64,000 nucleotides of DNA from an uncultured Oscillospiraceae bacterium (GTDB lineage Bacteria; Bacillota; Clostridia; Oscillospirales; Acutalibacteraceae), in contig CABUNG010000002.1 in NCBI GenBank assembly GCA_902492895.1, forward strand, positions 154,184-218,183, given 5' to 3'. Positions 38,312 to 47,279 of this stretch are shown here, piece after piece; position 1 is the first letter of the stretch, and each line of letters starts with the position of its first letter. The position numbers and the translations under genes were made by a program. Below the pieces are notes generated by a model, which saw only the letters and a list, made by a program, of their open reading frames with translations, did no database searches and was not told the DNA's origin.

Positions 38312-41053
38312 TTGGGATTAATCAAGACTCTTTTCGGTGACTACAGCAAACGCGAAATCAAGCGGATCCAGCCGCTTTGCGACAAGGTGCTGGGGCTGGA
38401 GGAGACCTACCGCGCCATGAGCGAGGAGGAACTCCGGAGCCAGACGGATAAGCTGCGGGACCGCCTGCAAATGGGGGAGAGCACCGACGATATCCTTCCC
38501 GATGCGTTCGCGGCCTGCCGCGAGGCCTGTGACCGGGTGCTGGGAATGCGCCCCTTCGCGGTGCAGATTCTCGGCGGCATCATTCTTCACCAGGGCCGGA
38601 TTGCGGAAATGAAGACCGGTGAAGGCAAAACGCTGGTGGCGACCCTGCCCGCCTACCTCAACGCCCTGAGCGGCGAGGGCGTTCACATCGTCACGGTCAA
38701 CGATTACCTGGCCCGCCGCGACAGTGAATGGATGGGCAAGGTGTACCGGTATATGGGCCTTACTGTCGGCCTGATCGTGCACGATTTGGACAACAACGCC
38801 CGCCGCGAAGCCTATGCCGCCGATATCACCTACGGCACCAACAACGAGCTGGGATTCGATTATCTGCGGGACAACATGGTGATTTACAAGGAAAACAAGG
38901 TCCAGCGGCCCCACCATTTCGCCATTGTGGACGAAGTCGACTCCATCCTCATCGATGAGGCGCGCACCCCTCTCATCATTTCGGGCCAGGGCGATAAGTC
39001 GACCGATCTGTACCAGCAGGCGGACCACTTTGCGAAGAGCTTAAAGATCACCAAAGTCAAGGAAATGGATGCCAAGGAGGAGCAGGATACCGTCGACGGC
39101 GACTACATCGTCGACGAAAAAGCCCGCACCGCGACGCTGACCCAGTCGGGCGTTAAAAAAGCGGAACAGGCCTTTGGCGTCGAAAACCTGATGGATCCCG
39201 ACAACGTCACCCTGCTCCATCATATCAATCAGGCGATCAAGGCCCGCGGCGTTATGACAAGAGACGTCGATTACGTGGTCAAGGACGGCCAGGTCATCAT
39301 CGTCGATGAGTTCACCGGCCGTCTGATGTTCGGCCGCCGCTACAACGAAGGTCTGCATCAGGCCATCGAGGCCAAGGAAGGCGTCAAGGTCGAGCGGGAG
39401 AGCAAAACTCTCGCGACCATCACCTTCCAGAATTATTTCCGCCTTTATAAGAAGCTCTCCGGCATGACCGGCACCGCCAAAACGGAAGAGACCGAGTTCC
39501 AGCAGATCTATAAGCTGGATGTCGTCGAGATCCCCACCAACCGGCCGATGGTCCGCAAGGATCTGCCCGACGTGATTTATAAGACGGAAAAGGGCAAATT
39601 CAACGCCGTCATCGAGCAGATCGCCGAATGCCATGAACGCAACCAGCCCGTGCTGGTGGGTACGATTTCCATCGAAAAGTCGGAGCACCTGTCCAAGCTG
39701 CTCAAACAAAAAGGCATTCCGCACGTGGTGCTCAACGCGAAATACCATGAAAAAGAGGCGGAGATCGTCGCCCAGGCCGGCAAATTCGGCGCCGTGACCA
39801 TCGCGACCAATATGGCCGGCCGCGGAACCGACATCAAGCTGGGCGGCAACGCGGAATACCTCGCCAAGGCGGAGATGCGCCGCCTCGGCTTCCCGGAGGA
39901 GCTGATCGTGGAATCGACCGGCTTCGGCGAAACCGACAACCAGGAAATCCTCGACGCCCGGCGCACCTTCCAGGAACTCGAAGAAAAATACAAGGAAGAA
40001 ATCCGTCCGGAAGAGGAAGCGGTCAAAGAAGCCGGCGGCCTGTTCATACTCGGCACCGAGCGGCACGAGTCCCGCCGGATCGATAATCAGCTGCGGGGCC
40101 GGTCGGGCCGTCAGGGGGATCCCGGCGCCTCCCGTTTCTATCTGTCGCTGGAAGACGATCTGATGCGCCTGTTCGGCGGCGAACGGATCAACAGCCTCAT
40201 GGAGATGCTCGGCATCGATGAGGATACACCCATTGAAAACAAGATGCTCACCAACTCCATCGAGAGCGCCCAGCGCAAGGTGGAGGAACGCAACTTCGGC
40301 ATCCGCCGCGACGTGCTCCAGTATGACGACGTCATGAACCGCCAGCGCGAACTGATCTACGCGCAGCGGGACAAGGTGCTCGACGGCGAAAATGTCCGGG
40401 AATCCATCGTGGGCATGATCGGGGAATCGATCGGGGCCACCGTCGCTCAGTATACCGCGGGAGACGATCACGGAGAGTGGAATCTCGACGGCCTGCGGGA
40501 ATACTACGCCGGCTGGCTGTCCACCGAGAGCGATTTCCATTACGATGCGCAGCAGCTCGAGGATCTCGAACGGGATTCCCTGACGGAAGAACTCACCGGC
40601 CGGGCGATGAAGATTTACGAGGAGAAGGAAACGGCTTACGGCGGCCAGCTGATGCGGGAGCTCGAGCGGGTCGTCCTGCTCAAAACCGTCGACCGGTACT
40701 GGATGGATCATATCGACAATATGGAGGAGCTGCGCAAGGGCATCCACCTGCGCGCCTACGGTCAGAAGGATCCCGTGGTCCTGTACCGGATGGAAGGCTT
40801 CGACATGTTCGATCAGATGATCGCCTCCATCCGCGAGGATACCGCCCGGCTGATGCTCACCGTGCAGATCCGTGCCAAGGAAGAGCCGAAGCGGGAGCAG
40901 GTGGCCAAACCGACCGCGACGTCCGCGGACGGGACCGACCGCCCGCGTACCGTCAGGAAGACGGCCTCCCAAAAGGTGGGGCGCAACGATCCCTGCCCCT
41001 GCGGCAGCGGAAAGAAATACAAGAAGTGCTGCGGACGGGACGCGGAGGATTGA
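38312..41053 (+). CDS. secA: Preprotein translocase ATPase SecA
   Basis: Motor that pushes preproteins through SecYEG. The 913-residue protein has Walker A GEGKT at 103-107, the DEVD box at 207-210, the preprotein cross-linking domain, the second nucleotide-binding fold with [10 protein letters not shown], the scaffold and wing domains, and a C-terminal zinc motif [13 protein letters not shown]. The start is a TTG at 38312, nine bases or so after GAGGTG. Full-length, essential housekeeping gene. Confidence 0.98.
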   Translation: MGLIKTLFGDYSKREIKRIQPLCDKVLGLEETYRAMSEEELRSQTDKLRDRLQMGESTDDILPDAFAACREACDRVLGMRPFAVQILGGIILHQGRIAEMKTGEGKTLVATLPAYLNALSGEGVHIVTVNDYLARRDSEWMGKVYRYMGLTVGLIVHDLDNNARREAYAADITYGTNNELGFDYLRDNMVIYKENKVQRPHHFAIVDEVDSILIDEARTPLIISGQGDKSTDLYQQADHFAKSLKITKVKEMDAKEEQDTVDGDYIVDEKARTATLTQSGVKKAEQAFGVENLMDPDNVTLLHHINQAIKARGVMTRDVDYVVKDGQVIIVDEFTGRLMFGRRYNEGLHQAIEAKEGVKVERESKTLATITFQNYFRLYKKLSGMTGTAKTEETEFQQIYKLDVVEIPTNRPMVRKDLPDVIYKTEKGKFNAVIEQIAECHERNQPVLVGTISIEKSEHLSKLLKQKGIPHVVLNAKYHEKEAEIVAQAGKFGAVTIATNMAGRGTDIKLGGNAEYLAKAEMRRLGFPEELIVESTGFGETDNQEILDARRTFQELEEKYKEEIRPEEEAVKEAGGLFILGTERHESRRIDNQLRGRSGRQGDPGASRFYLSLEDDLMRLFGGERINSLMEMLGIDEDTPIENKMLTNSIESAQRKVEERNFGIRRDVLQYDDVMNRQRELIYAQRDKVLDGENVRESIVGMIGESIGATVAQYTAGDDHGEWNLDGLREYYAGWLSTESDFHYDAQQLEDLERDSLTEELTGRAMKIYEEKETAYGGQLMRELERVVLLKTVDRYWMDHIDNMEELRKGIHLRAYGQKDPVVLYRMEGFDMFDQMIASIREDTARLMLTVQIRAKEEPKREQVAKPTATSADGTDRPRTVRKTASQKVGRNDPCPCGSGKKYKKCCGRDAED

Positions 41054-41093
41054 GCTCCCGGCGCACCCGGCCCTTAGCGGAATCCAACGCAAG

Positions 41094-41126
41094 GATGCGG
41101 CCAGGGATACCCCGGCCGCATCTTGT
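41094..41126 (+). terminator. Possible terminator between secA and ychF
   Basis: GATGCGGCC and GGCCGCATC form a nine-pair stem with an eleven-base loop and are followed by TTGTTCT. It is imperfect and may only attenuate read-through into ychF. Confidence 0.6.
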
Positions 41127-41146
41127 TCTGAAAGGAAGAGCCAACC

Positions 41147-42244
41147 GTGAAACTTGGAATCGTGGGCCTGCCGAACGTCGGCAAATCCACCCTGTTCAAC
41201 GCCCTGACCAATGCCGGCGCCCAGAGCGCCAACTATCCCTTCTGCACCATCGAGCCCAACGTGGGCGTGGTGGCTGTCCCCGACGTGCGGCTGCAGAAGC
41301 TCGCCGAGATGTACGATCCCCAGAAGATCACCCCGGCCATGATCGAGTTCGTCGATATCGCCGGCCTGGTCAAAGGGGCCAGCAAGGGGGAGGGCCTCGG
41401 CAATCAGTTCCTCGCGAATATCCGGGAAGTGGACGCCATTGTCCACGTGGTCCGCTGCTTTGAGGACGACGATATCGTTCATGTCGACGGCGGCGTCGAT
41501 CCGGCCCGGGATATGGAAACGATCAATCTAGAGCTGATTTTCGCCGATATGGATATGCTGGAGCGGCGGATCGACCGCACCGTCAAGGCGATGAAGGGGG
41601 ACAAATCCCTCGGCGCCGAGGTGGATTTCCTGAGGCGGGTGTATGCGGCGCTCGAAAAAGGGCTTCCGGCCCGCGCGGTGGAAACCACACCGGAAGAGGA
41701 TGCGATCCTGTCGGGCGTGCATCTGCTCACGGCCAAGCCCGTGATTTATGCGGCCAACCTCAGCGAAGCGGATTTCGCGGGGGAAGGTGCCGCCGCGAAT
41801 CCGCATTATGGCCGGGTGGTGGAACAGGCTGCCGCCGAACATGCGGAGGTGCTGCCCATCTGCGCCCGCATGGAGGCGGAGATCGCCGACATGGACGCGG
41901 AGGAAAAAGCCCTGTTTCTCTCCGAGCTTGGGCTGGAGACTTCCGGCCTGGACCGGCTGATCCAGGCGAGTTACCGGCTGCTCGGCCTGATTTCCTACCT
42001 GACGGCGGGACAGCCCGAGGTGCGGGCCTGGACCATCCGGGAGGGGACGAAAGCCCCGCAGGCGGCGGGGAAAATTCACACCGATTTCGAGCGGGGCTTT
42101 ATCCGCGCCGAGGTCATCGCCTACGACGATCTGATCGCCTGCGGATCGATGGCCGTGGCCAAGGAAAAGGGCCAGGTCCGCTCCGAAGGAAAAGAATACG
42201 TTATGCGGGACGGCGATGTGGTCCTGTTCCGGTTTAACGTCTGA
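41147..42244 (+). CDS. ychF: Redox-regulated ATPase/GTPase YchF
   Basis: Obg-class P-loop protein, 365 residues, that prefers ATP in characterised members and binds ribosomes. G1 is GLPNVGKST (7-15), G3 is DIAGLVKGA, and the G4 site reads NLSE rather than NKxD, as is usual in YchF. The C-terminal TGS domain ends with [11 protein letters not shown]. The start is a GTG at 41147 after AAAGGAAG. Function as in other bacteria; nothing unusual. Confidence 0.96.
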   Translation: MKLGIVGLPNVGKSTLFNALTNAGAQSANYPFCTIEPNVGVVAVPDVRLQKLAEMYDPQKITPAMIEFVDIAGLVKGASKGEGLGNQFLANIREVDAIVHVVRCFEDDDIVHVDGGVDPARDMETINLELIFADMDMLERRIDRTVKAMKGDKSLGAEVDFLRRVYAALEKGLPARAVETTPEEDAILSGVHLLTAKPVIYAANLSEADFAGEGAAANPHYGRVVEQAAAEHAEVLPICARMEAEIADMDAEEKALFLSELGLETSGLDRLIQASYRLLGLISYLTAGQPEVRAWTIREGTKAPQAAGKIHTDFERGFIRAEVIAYDDLIACGSMAVAKEKGQVRSEGKEYVMRDGDVVLFRFNV

Positions 42245-42469
42245 TGGCCGGGTCCCGCATCGCGGGGACCGGTCCCAAGTTTGCGCGTGTCCCATGATGC
42301 CGCTGTCCTGCCGGCCTTGTTTCTCATCCTCATGGTGGAGCCCGGCGGCCCTTCCGGATAATTTTGAATACTCCGTCGTACGGTGGCACCGTGGCGATCG
42401 TCCTGAACACCTGTCTGCAGCGATGCACACAGGTGTCTTTTCCGTCATGCCATAGAGGGAGGGAAAGAG

Positions 42470-42973
42470 ATGAAAATCGCCGTTATCGGGTACAGCGGCA
42501 GCGGAAAATCCACACTTTCCAGGCGGTTGGGGGAGGTGTACGGCATCCCGATCCTCCATTTGGACACGGTGCAGTTCTGTGCGGATTGGCGGGAGCGGGA
42601 CCGGGAAGAGGCGCGGGCGATGGTGGCGGCTTTCATGCAGCAGGACGCCTGGGTGATCGACGGCAACTACCGCGGCTTTTTCCAGGAAGAACGCCTCGGG
42701 CAGGCGGATCGAATCCTGTTTCTGAACGTTTCCCGCGCGGCCTGCCTGATCCGCGCCTTCCGCCGGTATATCCGGTACCGCGGCACCACAAGAGAGGATA
42801 TGGCGGCCGGATGCCGGGAAAAAATGGATCGGGAGTTTGTTTGGTGGATCCTGTATAAGGGCCGGACGGGAGCGATACGCCGCCATTACCGTGAGATACA
42901 GGCGCAGTATTCGGACAAAACGGTGGTTCTGAAAAACCAGCGGCAGATCGACCGGTTTCTCCAATCCCTTTAA
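42470..42973 (+). CDS. Small P-loop kinase-like protein (DNA topology modulation FlaR-type)
   Basis: The 167-residue protein has a Walker A loop GYSGSGKST (7-15), a HLDT strand and an adenylate-kinase-like fold with a lid rich in Arg and Trp (RYRGTTREDMAAGCREKMDREFVWWILYK). Such proteins are annotated as topology modulation or adenylate kinase-like; the phosphate acceptor is unknown. It has a clear GGGAGGGAAAG site and a strong terminator. The 225 bases before it show no gene. Confidence 0.85.
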   Translation: MKIAVIGYSGSGKSTLSRRLGEVYGIPILHLDTVQFCADWRERDREEARAMVAAFMQQDAWVIDGNYRGFFQEERLGQADRILFLNVSRAACLIRAFRRYIRYRGTTREDMAAGCREKMDREFVWWILYKGRTGAIRRHYREIQAQYSDKTVVLKNQRQIDRFLQSL

Positions 42974-43011
42974 AAAAGCGGGCCGCCCCTGGATGGGGCG
43001 GCCCGCTTTTT
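42973..43011. terminator. Bidirectional terminator
   Basis: AAAAAGCGGGCCGCCCC and its complement pair around a TGGAT loop. The outer A- and T-tracts serve both the kinase-like gene and the convergent ABC-2 operon. Confidence 0.93.
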
Positions 43012-43028
43012 CGCTTGTCTCGGCTTGC

Positions 43029-44540
43029 CTATTTAATGTCGCGGCGGCAGAAGCTGTCCCGCGCGATCCAGAGGAAGCAGACGGTGTAAAGGAGGAGAAT
43101 AATTACCGAGAAGCCCAGCGTCATCGTGCCGTCGATGGTGCTGCTCAGGCCTCCGGTCAGACTCAGGCCGCCCATCGAAGAGGGGAAGTAGGCGGCGAGG
43201 TTCGTATTGGAGAAGAGGAGGAACTTGAGTCCGGGAATGGTGAATCCCGCCGCGGCGCCGACCATGGTCACGATGGAAAGGACCATCTCGCTGCCGAACA
43301 TCAGCAGAATCGAGACCGCGATGGCCACAGCACTCTTGCGGGTGACGGCCGACAGCATCAACGCCAGGGAGGAATAGGCAATCACCGGCAAGAGGAAGAG
43401 CAGGTATTTCAGCAGGATGAACAGCAGATAGGGAATCCGGACCACGGTGCCGAACAGCGGCGTCACCTGCATGGCAGCCAGATCCGCGAAGCCGGTCAGC
43501 AGGCCGCCGACCAGGAAGGACATGACGAACATGGCGCCGGAGGTGATGAGGATGACCTCCAACAGCAGGAGGGCTTTGCTCCAGAAGATCTTCGAGCGGC
43601 GGTGGGGCGTGATCAGCAGCAGCTTGACCGTGCCGGTCCCGAATTCCGTGGCGATGATGCCGCCCGCCAAAACCATCAGAAGCAGGGAAACGAGTTCCAG
43701 GCTGCCGGTGGAGACATCCATCATCGACGGGAAAGAGGAATTGGCGACAGGCGGGGTGTCGGTCGACAGGCGCTTGAGCGCCACGTCGATGGCGGACTGC
43801 AGTTCCTGCCGCTGGGTTTTGGTCAGGAGAGTGCCCTGATCGCTTTCGCCCCGGAGCAGAGAGAGTTTGTTGGCCTGAATCGCCTGCAGCTGCTCGCTTT
43901 TCCAGGAGCCGCTGTCGTCCTGCCCCCGGCCGTAATAATACATGCTGGTCGATACGGGCGGGATATCCATGTCGAGATACATGTCGAGAATTTCGATCTG
44001 CACCTTGATTTCGTCGGGAGACTGGGACCCCAGATCGTCCGCCGAGAGGCCGGCGAGCTCTTCCTTGCGGGACTGGATATACGCTTTCCAGTCGTTGTCG
44101 GCGAGCAGGCGGTCGATATGCTGCAGTTCCTTTTGCGTTTCCGCCAGATCCTGCTCGAATACAGCCCGTTCCTCATCACTGAGAAGCGGGTTTTTCAGCT
44201 GTTCCTGAATCTCCAGCTCCGACCGTTTGTACTGGTTCCAGTACGAGTCCACGAGATCGGTCCGCCAGTCGGACGGCGGGATATCGTTGTCGAGCAGATA
44301 TTTGTATTTCTGGGAGTCCAGGTAGGCGGACGGATCGTTGCCCGCGCTGTGCTGATAGGAGCTGTAGTTCATTTCGTAGTATTCGCGCCAGGTCATGCTG
44401 TTCCCGCTGGACATCAGGACGTTCGACAATTTGACGATGCCGAGGGTAAAAAGCATCAGCGCCACGATGACCCCCATGAGGATCCAGGTGGAGGGCTTTT
44501 TATAGAGCTTGGCACGTTCATTCTGCAGCAGCTTATTCAA
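43029..44540 (-). CDS. ABC-2 type transporter permease
   Basis: The 503-residue membrane subunit of an exporter has one helix near 17-39, a large extracellular loop of roughly 200 residues with helical, charged content, then about five helices in the C-terminal half (GGIIATEFGTGTVKLLLITPHRRSKIFWSKALLLL and following). The start is a TTG at 44538-44540 that overlaps the stop of the ATPase gene and follows a GGGGGGAGGG site. The substrate is unknown; the operon also encodes a small anchored protein. Confidence 0.87.
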   Translation of the reverse strand: MNKLLQNERAKLYKKPSTWILMGVIVALMLFTLGIVKLSNVLMSSGNSMTWREYYEMNYSSYQHSAGNDPSAYLDSQKYKYLLDNDIPPSDWRTDLVDSYWNQYKRSELEIQEQLKNPLLSDEERAVFEQDLAETQKELQHIDRLLADNDWKAYIQSRKEELAGLSADDLGSQSPDEIKVQIEILDMYLDMDIPPVSTSMYYYGRGQDDSGSWKSEQLQAIQANKLSLLRGESDQGTLLTKTQRQELQSAIDVALKRLSTDTPPVANSSFPSMMDVSTGSLELVSLLLMVLAGGIIATEFGTGTVKLLLITPHRRSKIFWSKALLLLEVILITSGAMFVMSFLVGGLLTGFADLAAMQVTPLFGTVVRIPYLLFILLKYLLFLLPVIAYSSLALMLSAVTRKSAVAIAVSILLMFGSEMVLSIVTMVGAAAGFTIPGLKFLLFSNTNLAAYFPSSMGGLSLTGGLSSTIDGTMTLGFSVIILLLYTVCFLWIARDSFCRRDIK

Positions 44541-45453
44541 CGACGTTCCCTCCCCCCGTAATCGACATGAAGATCTGCTCGAGGGAATTGCCCTGAGCGG
44601 CCAAACCATAAATCGTGATGCCGTTTTCCATCAGCCGGCAGTTGACCTCGCCGACCTCGGTTTCGGATATCCGCAGATCGATGAAATCGGGGCCGACGCC
44701 GACCAGCCGGTCCGCCAGATGCTGCCGCGCGAGTTCCACGGCGTCGTCCATCGGCCGCAGATGATAGCGGTAGACGGTATTGGTTCCCAGACGCGAGAGC
44801 TCTTCGATGGTCCCCACCCGAAGGAGCTCGCCGCCGTTGATGATGCCCACCGTATCGCACATGAGCTGCATTTCCTGCAGGATGTGGCTCGATACCATAA
44901 CCGACAATCCCTGCTGATGGGCCAGATGCCGCAGCAGATCGCGGAATTCCTTGATGCCGGCCGGGTCGAGGCCGTTGGTCGGCTCGTCGAGGATCATGAT
45001 CTTGGGATTGTGCAGCAACGCCTGCGCGACGCCCAGCCGCTGCTTCATGCCGAGGGAATAGCTTTTGAATTTTTCCCGGATGCGCATCTGCATGCCGACG
45101 AGAGTCACGACCTCGTCGATCCGTTTCGGATCGGCGCCGCAGGCGCGGGCCTGGATCAGGAGGTTGTCGTACCCCGTCAGATAGCCGTACATGTCCGGAT
45201 TTTCCACGATGCCGCTGATGCCCCGCATCGCGGCCTCGAAATCCTTTTCGATGTCGTGTCCGTTGACGAGGATGCTGCCGCTGTCCGCGGCCAGCAGGCC
45301 GAGCACCATCTTGATGGTGGTGGTTTTGCCGGCGCCGTTCGGGCCGAGAAAACCGAAGATTTCCCCTTCCTGAACCGAAAAGCTGACGTTTTTCACCACC
45401 GGGCGGCTGCCGAAGGATTTACAGACGTTTTCCAGCCGGAGAACCTCACTCAT
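44533..45453 (-). CDS. ABC transporter ATP-binding protein
   Basis: The 306-residue ATPase of the exporter has Walker A GPNGAGKT (37-44), the signature SLGMKQRLG, Walker B IMILDEPTNGLD and the switch His in SSHIL, all intact. About 80 C-terminal residues extend past the core, as in many ABC-2 export ATPases. It overlaps both neighbours and is the middle gene of a three-gene operon. It is unlikely to serve the sugar permeases, which need an MsmX/UgpC-type ATPase with a longer regulatory domain. Confidence 0.95.
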   Translation of the reverse strand: MSEVLRLENVCKSFGSRPVVKNVSFSVQEGEIFGFLGPNGAGKTTTIKMVLGLLAADSGSILVNGHDIEKDFEAAMRGISGIVENPDMYGYLTGYDNLLIQARACGADPKRIDEVVTLVGMQMRIREKFKSYSLGMKQRLGVAQALLHNPKIMILDEPTNGLDPAGIKEFRDLLRHLAHQQGLSVMVSSHILQEMQLMCDTVGIINGGELLRVGTIEELSRLGTNTVYRYHLRPMDDAVELARQHLADRLVGVGPDFIDLRISETEVGEVNCRLMENGITIYGLAAQGNSLEQIFMSITGGGNVVE

Positions 45454-46058
45454 TTTGCCGCCTCCCTTATACTGTCATAGGAATCGCGGCTGAGGCCGCT
45501 GACGCGGTAGAGCTTCCAATCGCCTTCGGATTTCTGGAAAATCAGCGTCATGTAAACGGTCTGCTTGCCGTCCTGTACGCTGACCACGCCTTCTGTCCGA
45601 TAATCCATGAAGTCTCCGCTGACCTTATAGGTGTATTCCATGGTCAGACTTGCGGTGTCCTCGTTGATCAGGCATTTCGCAGTCTTCGATTTCACGAGTT
45701 CCTGGGAGCGGATCAGGGTATCGCCGTACGCGATCGAGCTGATTTCTCCCATCAGGGTGTTCAGCGCCGGTTTCAGATACCCCGAATCCTTCACAAACAG
45801 AGGCGCGACCGTTTCTTCGATCTCCTTCTGCTTTGCGGTGAGGGCCGCCTTGTTGCCAAGGGCTTTGGCATCCTCCTGGGATGTCAGGGCGATGTCATCG
45901 AAAACCTGCCGGAGACTGTCGGCGGTTTTTCTGAGCTCATTCTTCTGCGGGATGAGCATCAGCTGGCTAGCGGTCACATACAGGACGACCACGCCCAGCA
46001 GCACCATGGAGACAAGGAATCCCCGGTTAACCCGTTTTTTGGGTTTGGTCTCGCTCAT
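45450..46058 (-). CDS. Membrane-anchored protein of the ABC-2 operon
   Basis: The 202-residue protein starts at the ATG ending at 46058, eight bases from GAGAGGAG. A basic N-terminus is followed by one membrane helix (about 15-36), a helical region (about 40-90) and an extracytoplasmic domain with beta strands (AKCLINEDTASLTMEYTYKVSGDF) and ending RVSGLSRDSYDSIREAAK. That layout resembles NTF2-like domains of Gram-positive envelope proteins, but I do not recognise a family. It overlaps the ATPase gene by four bases, so it is probably an accessory of the exporter. Confidence 0.75.
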   Translation of the reverse strand: MSETKPKKRVNRGFLVSMVLLGVVVLYVTASQLMLIPQKNELRKTADSLRQVFDDIALTSQEDAKALGNKAALTAKQKEIEETVAPLFVKDSGYLKPALNTLMGEISSIAYGDTLIRSQELVKSKTAKCLINEDTASLTMEYTYKVSGDFMDYRTEGVVSVQDGKQTVYMTLIFQKSEGDWKLYRVSGLSRDSYDSIREAAK

Positions 46059-46125
46059 CGGTTCAACTCCTCTCATATGATCCATTCGATGACCAGCGCG
46101 GATATCCGGCTGATCGACAAGGCTC

Positions 46126-46134
46126 ATTATAGCA
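46126..46134 (-). promoter_or_regulatory. Extended -10 promoter of the ABC-2 operon
   Basis: TG-C-TATAAT on the minus strand, about 65 bases before the first start codon. No clear -35 is present. Confidence 0.55.
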
Positions 46135-46219
46135 CGGCAATCCGTGAAAAAAACGGGATTTGGGCTTTTTTCCGCCATCCTTCATAAAAACTTAATACTT
46201 AACTTTGGAAAAGCGTCAC

Positions 46220-46248
46220 TTGAAAACGAAAGCGGATTTTGATACACT
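46220..46248 (+). promoter_or_regulatory. Promoter of the small membrane protein
   Basis: TTGAAA at 46220-46225 and TACACT at 46243-46248 with a 17-base spacer, 36 bases before the ATG. Confidence 0.6.
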
Positions 46249-46284
46249 ATATTGTAGAAATACAATAGAAAGTTGGTTGATAGC

Positions 46285-46611
46285 ATGGCGCAGAACAATT
46301 CGACGGCCAAGGTGATCTCGATTCTGGACTACATAGGAATCCTCTGGATTTTGGGTCTTTTCATTGAAAAAGACGATCCGGACGTGAAATTCCACACCAA
46401 CCAGGGCTTGACCCTTTTCCTGCTGGAAGTGGTGACGGGCGTTTTCACGGCGCTGGCGGTCATTCCGTTTGTCGGCTTTCTCTTTACCATCGTCGGCGGC
46501 ATTTTGGGGATCGTCTGCCTGGTCCTGGCGATTCTCGGCATTGTCAACGCGGCGCAGGGGCAGCAGAAGCCGCTGCCTGTCATCGGCACGCTGTTCAGCT
46601 TCATCAAATAA
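46285..46611 (+). CDS. Small membrane protein, DUF4870/Tic20-like
   Basis: The 108-residue protein has three hydrophobic helices: ISILDYIGILWILGLFI (about 10-28), a polar DDPDVKFHTNQGL segment, and two closely packed Gly-rich helices (about 45-98). The D-x-x-VKFH-x-NQG motif is characteristic of DUF4870-type proteins. Their role is unknown. A TTG at 46273 is a possible earlier start, but neither start has a strong site. Its own promoter and terminator make it monocistronic. Confidence 0.75.
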   Translation: MAQNNSTAKVISILDYIGILWILGLFIEKDDPDVKFHTNQGLTLFLLEVVTGVFTALAVIPFVGFLFTIVGGILGIVCLVLAILGIVNAAQGQQKPLPVIGTLFSFIK

Positions 46612-46637
46612 ATCCAATCCCGCATAGATACTTAAAG

Positions 46638-46675
46638 CACAGCCGGCGCAGCAATTTGCTGCGCCGGCTGTGTTT
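46638..46675 (+). terminator. Terminator of the small membrane protein
   Basis: CACAGCCGGCGCAGCA pairs perfectly with its complement around ATT and is followed by TTTC. Confidence 0.9.
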
Positions 46676-46987
46676 CTATGGGGAATAGAAAGGGGGATGG
46701 AAGCGGATAAATAAAAGCATAGGGGCCTGTCGTCCGGAACGAAGATCCAGAAAGTGAAACTACCACGTTCGCGGTTGCACAACGGCATAGACATGCGCCT
46801 GAGCGGTTATACTTTACAATAGAGGAATCGCCGCGCGGGGCGGTTCCCAATTTCCGAAAAAACGATCATAGGCTTTACTCTCATCATATCATATACTAAA
46901 AACGATTGCAATACAATTGTGATACATATTCACATGCATTTTCAATGCATAATATAGGCAGACATATTTTAGCGCGCGGGAGGAGAT
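46676..46987 (+). other. AT-rich gap before the RHH gene
   Basis: No gene supported. The last 130 bases are strikingly AT-rich against the rest of the window and contain the palindrome at 46934-46950. Confidence 0.55.
46934..46950. promoter_or_regulatory. Palindromic operator candidate before the RHH gene
   Basis: ATGCATT-TTC-AATGCAT is a perfect 17-base palindrome. A TAATAT at 46950-46955 could be the -10 and TTCACA at 46929 a poor -35 (15-base spacing), so the palindrome would fill the promoter spacer. Confidence 0.5.
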
Positions 46988-46990
46988 ATG

Positions 46991-47182
46991 ATGAGAAAGT
47001 TTAAGATTCCATCCATTCCGCCGACCACGAATAAATGCATTCGCATTCCGAATGACCTGATTGCAGGAGTTGAAGAGGCGATTCAGGGACAGGACTGCAC
47101 CTTTTCTGCTTTTGTGATCGAAGCGATTCGGGTGGCTCTGGCAAATCTGGCGGAAGACAAGGAAGAAAACCCGCCTGTCTGA
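46991..47182 (+). CDS. Ribbon-helix-helix protein
   Basis: The 63-residue protein has the pattern of an RHH DNA-binding fold: a short strand (KCIRIPNDL) and two helices (IAGVEEAIQGQD and TFSAFVIEAIRVALANLAED). Of two adjacent ATGs, 46991 has the better distance from GGAGGAG. RHH proteins bind as dimers to short palindromes, and one lies 40 bases upstream. No toxin or partner gene follows, so it is likely a stand-alone, possibly self-regulating repressor. Confidence 0.78.
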   Translation: MRKFKIPSIPPTTNKCIRIPNDLIAGVEEAIQGQDCTFSAFVIEAIRVALANLAEDKEENPPV

Positions 47183-47228
47183 ATGCCGTGGGGCAGAAAG
47201 ACGGCGGTAAAGCGTCTGTGTTTGTGAA

Positions 47229-47260
47229 AAAAGGACCACCGGAAATCCGGTGGTCCTTTT
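47229..47260. terminator. Bidirectional terminator between the RHH gene and the second glycan locus
   Basis: A 15-pair perfect stem (AAAAGGACCACCGGA and complement) with an AA loop. It ends the RHH transcript and, 20 bases past its last gene, the long minus-strand operon. Confidence 0.93.
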
Positions 47261-47279
47261 TGATTGACAGAAGGTGGAT

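Noticed and set aside
39041..41482. Long antisense open frame (over 800 codons) opposite secA
   Set aside because: It mirrors the codon pattern of a GC-rich essential gene and has no protein-family features or ribosome-binding site.
44533..45453. This ATPase as the energy source for the sugar permeases
   Set aside because: It overlaps an ABC-2 permease on both sequence and operon grounds and is too short to contain the regulatory domain of MsmX/UgpC proteins.
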